Source: Streptomyces xylophagus (GTDB lineage Bacteria > Actinomycetota > Actinomycetes > Streptomycetales > Streptomycetaceae). Taken from it: a stretch of 64,000 bases of DNA. Each line of letters begins with the position of its first letter. Positions within the stretch are counted from its first letter, which is position 1. The stretch covers positions 248,001-312,000 of the forward strand of contig NZ_JNWO01000001.1 of the NCBI RefSeq assembly GCF_000716435.1. Reading direction: 5' to 3'. A program made the position numbers and the translations under genes. The notes under the pieces are model-generated. The model saw only the letters and a program-made list of their open reading frames with translations, searched no databases and was not told the origin of the DNA. This document shows, piece after piece, positions 47,619 through 56,818 of the stretch.

Positions 47619-47637
47619 GATAGGAAACTTAACTATC
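47619..47637. promoter_or_regulatory. Palindromic element resembling the chitosanase (CsnR) operator
   Basis: GATAGGAAACTTAACTATC has GATAG/CTATC ends; its complement GATAGTTAAGTTTCCTATC is close to the GTTAGGAAAGTTTCCTAAC-type box I recall for Streptomyces csn genes. No ROK-type CsnR gene is nearby. Confidence 0.5.
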
Positions 47638-47830
47638 AGAGGTTCGGCGCGGGCGGCACCCACCCGGAGCCAAGTTCGTAGATATGAACGAGAGTCGCGC
47701 GCCTGTGCGATGGCGATGCTTGACGGTTTGCCCGCTCTTGTCGCTCGCGACGCCCGATGTCACGCGGATGCCGTCGTATTTCGCGGATGTTGCGCGAAGT
47801 CTTGACGCGCCCCGCCTCGTTGCGTAGATA

Positions 47831-47858
47831 TGACTGCGCAGTCATGACAGCGCAGTCA
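47831..47858. promoter_or_regulatory. Two abutting 14-bp palindromes upstream of a LacI gene
   Basis: TGACTGCGCAGTCA (47831-47844, perfect) is followed at once by TGACAGCGCAGTCA (47845-47858, one mismatch), 48 bases before the LacI start. This is a probable cooperative operator for autoregulation. The rest of the 339-base gap 47568-47906 contains only the csn promoter region. Confidence 0.65.
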
Positions 47859-47906
47859 TACACCGGACCGGCACTAGGATTCGGCTGCCGGAGATCGGGA
47901 GACACC

Positions 47907-48944
47907 ATGACACCAGTGGCAGGACGCGGCGCGGGAGCCGCGCCGCGCAGTGTGGACGTGGCGCGCCTGGCGGGCGTGTCGCAGAAGACGGTGTCCCGGG
48001 TCATGAACGACGAGCCGTACGTCTCGGAGGACGTACGCCGTCGTGTCCTGGCGGCGGCCGAGGAACTCGGCTACCGCTCGAACAACGCGGCCCGCGCGCT
48101 GGCCTCCGGCCGTACCAGGTCCATCGGCGTCGTGACGCTAGGCACCGCCCTGTATGGTCCGGCGTCGCTGCTCATGGGCATCGAGCGGGCCGTACGGGAC
48201 ACCGGTTACGCCCTCCGTGTCGTCAACACGATGGAGGGCGAGTCCGCGGGCATCGCCGGAGCCGTCGACTCGCTCCTGGACCAGGGCGTGGACGGCATCG
48301 TCATTTCCGAGCCGATCGACGAGGCGGGTGGCGCGGTTCTCTCCGCCCGGCTCGACGTACCGGTCCTCGTCCTCGGCGCACCCCCGCCCTTCGCCGCTCC
48401 CCATGTCGTGACGGCCGGCATCGTCTCCCACCAGATGGCGCGCGCGGCCACCGAACACCTGCTGGAACTGGGCCACACCACGGTCCATCACCTGGCGGGC
48501 CCCCAACGCTGGTACTCCGCCCGTGACCGTCTCGAAGGCTGGAGTGCCGCGCTCGCCGCGCACGGGCGGGCGGAACCGGCGGTCGTGCAGGGCGACTGGT
48601 CGGCGGCGTCCGGCTATGCGGGCGGTCGTGAACTGGTTGCCGACCCCGAGGTGACCGCGGTGTTCGCCGCCAACGACGACATGGCGATCGGGTTGATGCG
48701 GGCTCTTGCTGAAGCCGGTCGGCGTGTTCCGGAGGACGTCAGTGTGGTCGGTTTCGACGACACGCCGGTTGCCGCGTATGTGACGCCGCCGTTGACGACT
48801 GTGCGTCAGCCGTTCGATGCGATGGCGCAGGACGGCCTCAAGCTCTTGGTTCATGCCATCGAGAACCCTCAGTCGGAACCGTTGCCGATGGCTGATCCGC
48901 CGGTCGAACTCATTGTTCGCGCGTCGACGGCGGCGCCCCGCTAG
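47907..48944 (+). CDS. LacI-family regulator of the galactoside locus
   Basis: The 345-residue protein has a LacI helix-turn-helix ([25 protein letters not shown]) and a sugar-sensing domain ([71 protein letters not shown]). ATG 47907 has GGGAG upstream. It precedes the MalEFG/GH42 genes in the same direction and is separated from them by a terminator-like repeat. Confidence 0.93.
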   Translation: MTPVAGRGAGAAPRSVDVARLAGVSQKTVSRVMNDEPYVSEDVRRRVLAAAEELGYRSNNAARALASGRTRSIGVVTLGTALYGPASLLMGIERAVRDTGYALRVVNTMEGESAGIAGAVDSLLDQGVDGIVISEPIDEAGGAVLSARLDVPVLVLGAPPPFAAPHVVTAGIVSHQMARAATEHLLELGHTTVHHLAGPQRWYSARDRLEGWSAALAAHGRAEPAVVQGDWSAASGYAGGRELVADPEVTAVFAANDDMAIGLMRALAEAGRRVPEDVSVVGFDDTPVAAYVTPPLTTVRQPFDAMAQDGLKLLVHAIENPQSEPLPMADPPVELIVRASTAAPR

Positions 48945-48984
48945 TTGCCCTGCTGGGTCTGCGGGTTTTTGTCTGCGGGCCTGT

Positions 48985-49025
48985 GGGGGCTGGTCGCGCA
49001 GTTCCCCGCGCCCCTGAAGGGGCGC
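48985..49025 (+). repeat. Ubiquitous Streptomyces hairpin repeat (GCGCAGTTCCCCGCGCCCC type)
   Basis: The segment contains GGGGCTGGTCGCGCAG then TTCCCCGCGCCCCTGAAGGG and GCGC, a sequence found in many copies across Streptomyces genomes. GCGCCCCT (49008-49015) and AGGGGCGC (49018-49025) form a stem, so it may act as terminator for the LacI gene. Confidence 0.7.
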
Positions 49026-49098
49026 TCACCTCACTGGAAGTTTCAGCACGCCGTCGGTCGGTGTGCCGGTCCCTCATACCCTCACGCGGGAGTTCACC

Positions 49099-50490
49099 AT
49101 GTCCGGACCCTTCTCCAACTCCTCCTCGTCCCTTAGCCGTCGGGGTTTTCTCGCCGCCACCGGCGCTGTGTCGCTGGCCGCCACCCTGTCCGCCTGCGGC
49201 GGTGACAACGGCGGCACGAGCGGTTCGTCCAGTAGTAAGCCGGTCAGTCAGGCCGACATCGACAAGGCGATGAAGACGCCGACCCAACTCACCTTCTGGA
49301 CCTGGGTCCCGAACATCGACAAGGAGGTCGCGCTCTTCGAGAAGAAGTACCCGGCAGTGAAGGTCAAGGTCGTCAACGCCGGTCAGGGCACGCCTCAGTA
49401 CACCAAGCTGCGCACCGCGCTGAAGGCGAACAGTGGCGCGCCGGACATGGTGCAGATCGAGTTCCAGGCGATCCCGACGTTCACCATCACCGACAGCCTG
49501 CTGGACCTGCGTCCCTACGGCGCATCCGCGCTCAAGTCGACGTTCGTGGACTGGACTTGGGGCCAGGTCAGCGGCAGCAAGGGCGAGGTGTGGGCGATAC
49601 CGCAGGACACCGGACCGATGGGCATGTTGTACCGCAAGGACATCTTCGACCAGCACGGCATCCAAGTCCCCACCACCTGGGACGAGTTCGAAGCCGCGGC
49701 CCGCAAGCTGCACAAGGCCGACCCGGACGTCTACCTCACCAACCTCGCCGCCAACCAAGTCGCAGCCTGGCACGGCCTGTTGTGGCAGGCGGGCGCCAAG
49801 CCGTACGTCACCTCCGGCAAGAGCGACATCACCGTCAGCGTGGACGACGCGGTCTCCAAGAAGCTCGGGGAGTACTGGGGCACCCTCGCCAAGGACGGTG
49901 TGATCGGCGTGGAGCCGGACTTCACCGACGCCTGGTACGCGGCCCTCAACAAGGGCAAGTACGCGACCTGGCTCACCGGAGCCTGGGGCCCGGCCTTCCT
50001 CTCCGGCTCCGCCAAGGCCACCTCCGGCAAGTGGCGCGCCGCCCCGCTGCCGCAGTGGGATGCCGCGAAGCCCAGCTCCGGCAACTGGGGCGGCTCGACG
50101 ACCGCCGTCATCCGCTCAACCAAGAACCCCATCCAGGCAGCGGTGTTCGCGCAGTTCCTCAACAGCGACCCCGCCAGCGCCAAGATGTTCGCCACCGAGC
50201 AGTTCTTCTTCCCGGCCACCAAGACCCTGCTCGGCGAGGCGAGTTTCCTCGGCGACGCGCCCGCCTTCTACGGCGGCCAGAAGGTCAACCAGGTCTTCGC
50301 CGACATCAGCGCCCAGGTCGACCCCGCCTTCCAGTGGCCGCCGTTCCTCGACCGCGTGGCCACCGACTGGACCGAGACCGTCGGCAAGTCCCTCGCCGAC
50401 AAGACCGACACCGTCCGCGCGCTCGGTTCGTGGCAATCGCGCATCACGACCTTCGCCAAGAGCCAGGGCTTCACGGTCAAGGGAGGCTGA
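49099..50490 (+). CDS. Oligosaccharide ABC transporter substrate-binding lipoprotein (MalE/SBP type 1)
   Basis: The 463-residue precursor has both a twin-arginine motif and lipobox (LSRRGFLAATGAVSLAATLSACGG), suggesting Tat export and lipid anchoring. The SBP_bac_1 fold follows: LTFWTWVPNIDKEVALFEKKYP, then APDMVQIEFQAIPTF and GEVWAIPQDTGPMGMLYRKDIFD. ATG 49099 has GGGAG upstream. It leads the four-gene set with two permeases and a GH42 enzyme; no ATPase is encoded, so it must share one such as MsiK. The ligand is probably a beta-galactoside oligosaccharide. Confidence 0.93.
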   Translation: MSGPFSNSSSSLSRRGFLAATGAVSLAATLSACGGDNGGTSGSSSSKPVSQADIDKAMKTPTQLTFWTWVPNIDKEVALFEKKYPAVKVKVVNAGQGTPQYTKLRTALKANSGAPDMVQIEFQAIPTFTITDSLLDLRPYGASALKSTFVDWTWGQVSGSKGEVWAIPQDTGPMGMLYRKDIFDQHGIQVPTTWDEFEAAARKLHKADPDVYLTNLAANQVAAWHGLLWQAGAKPYVTSGKSDITVSVDDAVSKKLGEYWGTLAKDGVIGVEPDFTDAWYAALNKGKYATWLTGAWGPAFLSGSAKATSGKWRAAPLPQWDAAKPSSGNWGGSTTAVIRSTKNPIQAAVFAQFLNSDPASAKMFATEQFFFPATKTLLGEASFLGDAPAFYGGQKVNQVFADISAQVDPAFQWPPFLDRVATDWTETVGKSLADKTDTVRALGSWQSRITTFAKSQGFTVKGG

Positions 50491-50492
50491 TC

Positions 50493-51410
50493 ATGGCCAC
50501 CATCACTACGGCCGTAGCCCGTCCCAAAGCCTCACCCCGTCGCCGCCGGCACGGCACCGCAGGAGCCCTGTTCATCGCCCCGTTCATGGTGCTGTTCCTG
50601 CTGCTCTTCCTCGCCCCGCTCGGCTACGCGGCCTATCTGAGCCTCTTCCAGGAGAAGCTCATCGGCGGCTCGACGTTCGTCGGCCTGGACAACTACGTGA
50701 CCGCCCTCAAGGACCCCCAACTCCTCAAGGGCATAGGCCGCGTGGCCCTGTTCTTCGTCATCCAGGTTCCTGTGATGCTCCTGCTGGCCCTGTGCTTCGC
50801 ACTCGCTCTGGACAGCGGCCTGCTGCGCCTCGCCCGGGTGATCCGCCTCGGCATCTTCGTCCCGTACGCCGTCCCCAGCGTGATCGCGACCCTCATGTGG
50901 GGCTACCTCTACGGCCCCGACTTCGGCCCCTTCGCCCAGATCAGCCACGACCTCCATCTGCCGGCCCCACACTTCCTCTCCGGCAGCTGGATGCTCGGCA
51001 GCCTCGCGAACATCGTGACCTGGGAGTTCGTCGGCTACAACATGATCATCCTGTACGCCGCGCTGCGCACCATCCCCGCCGAGCTGTACGAGGCGGCCGC
51101 CATGGACGGCGCCGGCGCCTGGCGTATCGCCTGGTCCATCAAACTGCCCGCGCTGCGCCCGGCGTTGACCCTCACCCTGCTGTTCTCGGTGATCGGCAGC
51201 TTCCAACTCTTCAACGAGCCGAGCCTGTTGATGAAGGTCGCCCCCGACGTCATCGACAGCTCCTACACCGCCAACCTCTACGCCTACTCCGTCGCCTTCA
51301 TCAGCCAGCAGACCAACTACGCGGCCACGGTTTCCTTCATCCTCGGTCTTGTCATCGTGATCGTGTCGTACGCCTTCCTGCTCACGGCGAACCGCAGGAG
51401 GACCGCATGA
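50493..51410 (+). CDS. ABC transporter permease (MalF type)
   Basis: This 305-residue permease has six helices. The EAA loop for the ATPase is in ELYEAAAMDGAGAWRIAWSIKLPALRP. It starts two bases after the binding-protein stop with GGGAGG as ribosome site, and ends in an ATGA overlap with the next permease. Confidence 0.94.
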   Translation: MATITTAVARPKASPRRRRHGTAGALFIAPFMVLFLLLFLAPLGYAAYLSLFQEKLIGGSTFVGLDNYVTALKDPQLLKGIGRVALFFVIQVPVMLLLALCFALALDSGLLRLARVIRLGIFVPYAVPSVIATLMWGYLYGPDFGPFAQISHDLHLPAPHFLSGSWMLGSLANIVTWEFVGYNMIILYAALRTIPAELYEAAAMDGAGAWRIAWSIKLPALRPALTLTLLFSVIGSFQLFNEPSLLMKVAPDVIDSSYTANLYAYSVAFISQQTNYAATVSFILGLVIVIVSYAFLLTANRRRTA

Positions 51411-52342
51411 CCACCGTGACGCCCACCGCCTCAACCGCCGGGACAGCAAAGCGAGTTGAGCCCGAGTCCCGCGCGCTGCGACGCTCGTCGGCGCATCGCC
51501 GCAGCACCCCGCTGACCATCGTCATGCTGGCCGTCCTGGCGTACTTCCTGCTGCCCCTCTTCTGGCTGCTGATCGCCTCGACCAAGAGCACCCAGGACCT
51601 GTTCAACAGCTTCGGCCTGTGGTTCTCGCACGCCCCTCAACTGCTGTCGAACATCAAGGCCACCTTCACCCAGGACGACGGCGTCTACGGCCGCTGGCTG
51701 CTCAACACGGTCCTCTACGCCGGAGTCAGCGCCCTCGGCGCCGCACTGCTCGCGGCGGCGGCCGGCTACGGCTTCGCCAAGTACCGCTTCCGCGGACACG
51801 GCGCGGCCTTCAACCTCGTCCTCGGCGCCATCATGATCCCGACCACGGCCTTGGCGATCCCGACCTACCTGCTCTTCGCCAAGGCGGGGCTGGTGAACAC
51901 CCCTTGGGCGGTCATCCTGCCCTCCCTGATCAGCCCCTTCGGCCTCTATCTCATGCGGATCTACGCCGAGGACGCCGTCCCCGACAGCCTCATCGAGGCC
52001 GCGCGTATGGACGGCGCAGGAGAACTCCGGATCTTCACCACGATCGCGCTGCGGCTCCTCGCGCCCGGCCTGGTGACCGTCGTCCTCTTCACGCTCGTCG
52101 CCACCTGGAACAACTACTTCCTGCCGCTGATCATGCTCAACGACCCGAACCTGTACCCCATTACGGTCGGGCTCTCCTCCTGGGCCGCCCAGGCGCAGAA
52201 CGGTGGCGCCGGAGCCAGCAGCGACATGCTCGCCCTCGTCGTCACCGGGTCCATGATCTCGATCATTCCGCTCGTCATCGCCTTCCTGCTGCTTCAGCGG
52301 TACTGGCAGAGCGGCCTGGCGACCGGCGGCGTCAAGCAGTGA
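51407..52342 (+). CDS. ABC transporter permease (MalG type)
   Basis: The 311-residue permease has six helices and the EAA loop SLIEAARMDGAGELRIFTTIALRLLAP. It overlaps the MalF-type stop by four bases and is translationally coupled. The beta-galactosidase gene starts 50 bases later. Confidence 0.94.
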   Translation: MTTVTPTASTAGTAKRVEPESRALRRSSAHRRSTPLTIVMLAVLAYFLLPLFWLLIASTKSTQDLFNSFGLWFSHAPQLLSNIKATFTQDDGVYGRWLLNTVLYAGVSALGAALLAAAAGYGFAKYRFRGHGAAFNLVLGAIMIPTTALAIPTYLLFAKAGLVNTPWAVILPSLISPFGLYLMRIYAEDAVPDSLIEAARMDGAGELRIFTTIALRLLAPGLVTVVLFTLVATWNNYFLPLIMLNDPNLYPITVGLSSWAAQAQNGGAGASSDMLALVVTGSMISIIPLVIAFLLLQRYWQSGLATGGVKQ

Positions 52343-52391
52343 CCCCCACCCCGCATCCCCCCAACACCGCCTGCGTTCCGGAGGTTTGTCC

Positions 52392-54548
52392 ATGGCGGAT
52401 CTGCCCGCCCGCGTTCTGTTCGGCGCCGCCTACTATCACGAGTACCACCCCGCCTACGGCCCGGACGTACGGTCCGACGAGCAGCTCAAGACCGACCTCG
52501 ACCTGATGGCCGAGGCGCACTTCACCGTGATCCGGATCGGCGAGTCGGTCTGGTCGACCTGGGAACCCGAGAACGGCCGCTTCGAACTCGACTGGCTGCG
52601 ACCGGTGTTGGACGGCGCGCACGAACGCGGCATCTCCGTCATCCTCGGCACCCCCACCTACGCCGTACCGCCGTGGCTGGCCCGCCAGTACCCGGAGATC
52701 ACCGGCGAGCGGCGCACCGGCGAGCGCATCGGCTGGGGCGCCCGGCAGGAAGTCGACTTCACCCACCCCGCGTTCCGCTTCCACGCCGAGCGGATCATCC
52801 GCAGGATCGTCGCGCGGTACGCCGACCACCCAGCGGTCATCGGCTTCCAGGTCGACAACGAACCGGGCCTGGAGCTCTTCCACAACCACGGCGTCTTCCA
52901 GCGCTTCACGGATCACCTGCGCGCCACGTACGGGGACGTCGAGACCCTCAACCGCGAATGGGGCCTGGTCTATTGGTCCCACCGCCTGTCCACCTGGGCC
53001 GACCTGTGGACGCCCGACGGCAACGTCCAGCCCCAGTACGACGTCGCCTGGCGGGAGTTCCAGGCCCGCCAGTGCACCGAGTTCATCGGCTGGCAGGCCG
53101 ACATCGTCCGCGAGTACGCCCGCCCCGAGCACTTCGTCACCACCTGTATCTCCTACACCCGCCCGGCGGTCGAGGACGACGAGCTGACCGACCGCCTCGA
53201 CATCGCCACCGGCAACCCGTACTACGACATGCAGGACGGCCTGCTCCTGCCCGACCCGACCCCGGACACCCACGAGCAGAAGTGGAAGACCACCGGCGTC
53301 TGGTCGCTCTACCAGACCGCCGACTGGATGTTCTCCTCCCGGCAGGAGCCGTTCCTGGTCACCGAGACCAACGCCTCCTCCATCGGCTTCGCCTGGGACA
53401 ACCGCCCCGCCTACGACGGCCAGTGGCGCCAGGCCGCCTGGGCTCTCGTCGGCCGCGGGGCCCGCATGATCGAGTACTGGCAGTGGCAGACCCTGCGTTT
53501 CGGCGCGGAGACCTACTGGGGCGGAGTCCTCCCGCACAGCGGCCGACCGGGCCGTACCTACGCCGAACTCGCCCGGCTGGGAGCGGAGTTCGAGGCAGCG
53601 GGACCGCTCGTCGCGGGACTCGAACCGGACGCGGACATCACCCTCGTCTACTCCACTCCCAGCAAGTGGCTGATGCAGAAGCACCCGCCCCTCGCCACCC
53701 CGGACGGCGAACCGGACCAGGCCGCCTACCACCGCATCCTCGACCCGTTCTACCGCGGCGCGTTCGACGCGGGACGGCAGGTCCGCGTCGTCCACGCCCG
53801 CCAACTGCACGACCCGAGTGGCGAACGCGACGGCATGGCCCCCGAAGAGGCCGCCCGCCGCCACCCCGTCCTCGTGGTCCCCGCCCTGTACCTCGCCGAC
53901 GACACCACACTCGACTGGTTCGCCGCCTACGCGCAGGCCGGCGGCCACCTGGTCCTCGGCCCCCGCACCGGCTACGCCGACCTCGAGGCACGGGCCCGGC
54001 AGGAGTCGGCGCCCGCCCGTCTCACCGACGCCGCGGGAGTGTCGTACGACGAATTCAGCAACCTCACCGGCGCCGTGCCCGTCCGGCCCGTGCCCGGCAG
54101 TCCTCTCCCGTTGCCGGAGACCGCGACGGCGACGCACTGGGCGGACGGCCTGACGGTCACCGACGCCGAGATCCTCGCGACGTACGAGCACCCGCACTTC
54201 GGCCGCTGGCCCGCCGTGACGACCCGCCGTCACGGGGAGGGCCGGGTCACGTACGTCGGTACCGTCCCCGGTCGCGGCCTCGCCCGCGCACTGGCCGAGT
54301 GGCTGGCGCCGGCCGCCCGCAGCGGGTGGGGCGATCTGCCGGCGTCCGTCACGGCGACGACCGGTACCTCGCCCGACGGGCGTCGGGTGCACATCGTCCA
54401 CAACTGGAGCTGGGAGCCCGCCCGTTCGGCGGTGCCGGTCGACCTCACCGACGCCCTGGACGGTACGTCCCTCCCCGCCGGCACGGTGCTTGATCTCGGC
54501 CCGTGGGATGTCCGCGTACTCGTCGCCCCGAAGGACTCGAAGGAGTAG
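52392..54548 (+). CDS. GH42 beta-galactosidase
   Basis: This 718-residue enzyme cleaves terminal beta-galactosides in the cytoplasm. The GH42 TIM barrel opens FGAAYYHEYHPAYG; the acid/base Glu157 is in FQVDNEPG and the nucleophile Glu325 in LVTETNASS. Trimerisation (about residues 395-600) and C-terminal beta domains follow. The family's four-Cys zinc site is not seen. CCGGAGG before ATG 52392 is a good ribosome site. Placement after an oligosaccharide importer implies it digests imported galacto-oligosaccharides. Confidence 0.95.
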   Translation: MADLPARVLFGAAYYHEYHPAYGPDVRSDEQLKTDLDLMAEAHFTVIRIGESVWSTWEPENGRFELDWLRPVLDGAHERGISVILGTPTYAVPPWLARQYPEITGERRTGERIGWGARQEVDFTHPAFRFHAERIIRRIVARYADHPAVIGFQVDNEPGLELFHNHGVFQRFTDHLRATYGDVETLNREWGLVYWSHRLSTWADLWTPDGNVQPQYDVAWREFQARQCTEFIGWQADIVREYARPEHFVTTCISYTRPAVEDDELTDRLDIATGNPYYDMQDGLLLPDPTPDTHEQKWKTTGVWSLYQTADWMFSSRQEPFLVTETNASSIGFAWDNRPAYDGQWRQAAWALVGRGARMIEYWQWQTLRFGAETYWGGVLPHSGRPGRTYAELARLGAEFEAAGPLVAGLEPDADITLVYSTPSKWLMQKHPPLATPDGEPDQAAYHRILDPFYRGAFDAGRQVRVVHARQLHDPSGERDGMAPEEAARRHPVLVVPALYLADDTTLDWFAAYAQAGGHLVLGPRTGYADLEARARQESAPARLTDAAGVSYDEFSNLTGAVPVRPVPGSPLPLPETATATHWADGLTVTDAEILATYEHPHFGRWPAVTTRRHGEGRVTYVGTVPGRGLARALAEWLAPAARSGWGDLPASVTATTGTSPDGRRVHIVHNWSWEPARSAVPVDLTDALDGTSLPAGTVLDLGPWDVRVLVAPKDSKE

Positions 54549-54550
54549 CT

Positions 54551-56359
54551 GTGCAAAGAAGCAGAGCAATGCAGGCGTTGGGCACGTTCGTCGGGGCCGC
54601 CGCGATGCTGGCGATACCCATGGCGACCAGCGCGCAGGCGTACAACCCGACGGGCGGAATCCTCTATCAGCTCGGCAGCGAACCGTGCTTGAAGGGTCGG
54701 GGCAACTGCGCCGTCTACCCGAAGTCCGCGCAGTTGCCGAGCGGACGCCTGGTCGCGTCGTTCGAGAAGTCCACCGTTGTGTCGGCGACAGGCAGCGCCG
54801 ACGGGCAGACGCTCCCGGTCTACAAGAGCGACGACCACGGAACGAGCTGGCAGCCGCTGTCCGAGGTCAAGGCTCCCGCGTACCTCTCCAAGGATCCCAA
54901 GTACGCCAAGTACACGAGCAATTGGACCAACCCCTACCTCTACACGCTGCCGCAGAACGTCGGGAAACTGAAGCGGGGCACCCTACTCCTGGCGAGCGTC
55001 GTGTCGGGCGACGACCAGTACTACAAGGAGCACAAGGCGGCGGACCCGAACTGGACGCCCTCCAACGACGGTGACCGCAGTGACCTCGCCATCGCGCTGT
55101 ACTCCAGCACCGACCAGGGCGCGTCGTGGAAGGTCGTCAACGTCATCGCGACGGGCGGTTGGCAGGGCGGCAGCGCGGGCGCGATCGGCCAGAACGTCGC
55201 CAGCGCGAACACGGACCGGCAGGTGGACCCCGTCTGGGAGCCGTACCTGATGGTCTACAAGGGCCAACTGGTCTGCTACTACTCCGACGAGAACGACTAC
55301 ACCGGCTTCGACGCGACCACGGATGTCGCGACGCTCGACCCCGCCAACGACACCGCGACGGACTCGCACGGCCAGATCCTCGCCCACCGGACCTGGGACG
55401 GGCGTAGTGCCCAGTGGAGCGAACCCGTCGTCGACATCGCGGGGCTGACCCAGAACATGGGGGACGGCAAGACGGAGATCGGGGGCGGGCGGCCGGGCAT
55501 GACGAACGTCGTCCGGACCACGGACGGCAAGTGGCTTCTCACATACGAGTATTGGGGCGGCGGAGCCAACGTCCGGTACGTGCTCGCCGACAACCCGCTG
55601 ACGTTCTACCGGAGTTCCACCACCGGCGACGCCGTCACCTTGCTGCCCGTCGACACCGGCTCCCACGCGCTCGCGACGGGCGGCAGTCCGGTCGTCGTCC
55701 GGCTGCCCGGGGGACGCCTGGTCTACAACGCGGCGGGCAGCGGCAACGTCTGGGTCAACCAGAGCGGTCGTAGCGACGGAGTCTGGAAGGAGTACCAGAC
55801 GACCTCGCGGGCCGGCTACAGCCGCGACCTGCAGTACGTCGACGGCACCGGACGGATCGCGATCCTCAATAACCAGGGCACCTCGACGATCGCCTACGCC
55901 GAGGTCGACCTCGGCCAATCGAGCGGCGCCTACCGTCAGTTGGTGAACCGGAAGACCGGCCAGGTGATCGGCACCGGTGGCAGGACGAACGACGCGAACA
56001 TCGGCAACGGGGACGTTCCCGATGTCGTCCTGGAGGACCGCGGCTCCGCCTCGGATCCGGACACCCAGTACTGGCACGTGGTGACCGAGCCGAACGGGGG
56101 AGTGACCCTGTTGAACAAGTCGGGCGGCCGGGCGGCGGCGATCTGGACGGGTAACGCGACGGCCGGGCAGCGGATCGGCCAGTGGGTCGACAACAGCTCC
56201 ACCGGCAGCTGGAACCTGATCAAGACCGGCGACGGGTTCTACGAGTTCCAGTCGGTCAAGAACACCGGTCTGTTTCTGACCGGTACGGCCGACGGGGCAC
56301 CGCTGACCCTGCAGAACGCGGCGACGGACGGCTCGCAGGACTGGAGGCTCGTCCCCTAG
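54551..56359 (+). CDS. Secreted beta-propeller (sialidase-like) protein with ricin-type lectin domain
   Basis: The 602-residue product has a Sec signal peptide (about residues 1-35, ending TSAQAYN). A sialidase-fold propeller covers about residues 36-460, with Asp-box-like motifs KSDDHGTSWQP and SSTDQGASWKV and a possible active region in GNCAVYPKSAQLPSGRLVASFE. A ricin/CBM13-like beta-trefoil (about 470-602) ends GSQDWRLVP. It starts three bases after the GH42 stop, with AAGGAG inside that gene, so it is co-translated. It may be the outside enzyme that frees galactosides from a polysaccharide, but the reaction is not established. Confidence 0.8.
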   Translation: MQRSRAMQALGTFVGAAAMLAIPMATSAQAYNPTGGILYQLGSEPCLKGRGNCAVYPKSAQLPSGRLVASFEKSTVVSATGSADGQTLPVYKSDDHGTSWQPLSEVKAPAYLSKDPKYAKYTSNWTNPYLYTLPQNVGKLKRGTLLLASVVSGDDQYYKEHKAADPNWTPSNDGDRSDLAIALYSSTDQGASWKVVNVIATGGWQGGSAGAIGQNVASANTDRQVDPVWEPYLMVYKGQLVCYYSDENDYTGFDATTDVATLDPANDTATDSHGQILAHRTWDGRSAQWSEPVVDIAGLTQNMGDGKTEIGGGRPGMTNVVRTTDGKWLLTYEYWGGGANVRYVLADNPLTFYRSSTTGDAVTLLPVDTGSHALATGGSPVVVRLPGGRLVYNAAGSGNVWVNQSGRSDGVWKEYQTTSRAGYSRDLQYVDGTGRIAILNNQGTSTIAYAEVDLGQSSGAYRQLVNRKTGQVIGTGGRTNDANIGNGDVPDVVLEDRGSASDPDTQYWHVVTEPNGGVTLLNKSGGRAAAIWTGNATAGQRIGQWVDNSSTGSWNLIKTGDGFYEFQSVKNTGLFLTGTADGAPLTLQNAATDGSQDWRLVP

Positions 56360-56369
56360 GCTCGGGCCC

Positions 56370-56804
56370 ATGAGGGTTCGTCACAAGGCGCGTGTCGTGC
56401 TGCTCGACGACGGTCATCTGGTGTTTCTGAGGCGGGGCTGGCCGGGCGGTGACCCTTACTGCACGACCGTCGGCGGGAGCGTCGAGCCCGAGGACGCGGA
56501 CCTCGAAGCGGCGCTGCGCCGCGAGGCCATGGAGGAGATCGGTGCCACGATCGGCCCCGCCACCGAGTTCCTCACCCTGACCGAGCCGCGCGGGACGACC
56601 ACCGTCGTACAGCACTACTTCCTCGCCGACCTGCTGGACATGGACCTGGAACGCCGCCACGGTCCGGAACTCGACGACCCCGACACGGGGGACTTCGAAC
56701 CGGTCAGGGTCGAGCTGAGCCGGCCGGCCGTGGCGGCGCTCAACCTGCAACCGGCCGAGCTGGCCGACTATGTGCTCGCGCATGTCGAGGCGTGGGGCGC
56801 CTGA
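56370..56804 (+). CDS. Nudix hydrolase
   Basis: The 144-residue protein has a Nudix box, slightly irregular: GGSVEPEDADLEAALRREAM then EEIG, with one extra residue between the first Glu/Asp and the REXXEE core. The core R-E-x-x-E-E is intact, so Mg-dependent pyrophosphatase activity is likely. It starts 10 bases after the propeller gene stop and may be read through from it, but a functional link is doubtful. Confidence 0.88.
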   Translation: MRVRHKARVVLLDDGHLVFLRRGWPGGDPYCTTVGGSVEPEDADLEAALRREAMEEIGATIGPATEFLTLTEPRGTTTVVQHYFLADLLDMDLERRHGPELDDPDTGDFEPVRVELSRPAVAALNLQPAELADYVLAHVEAWGA

Positions 56805-56818
56805 CGGCGGCGCGGTCG

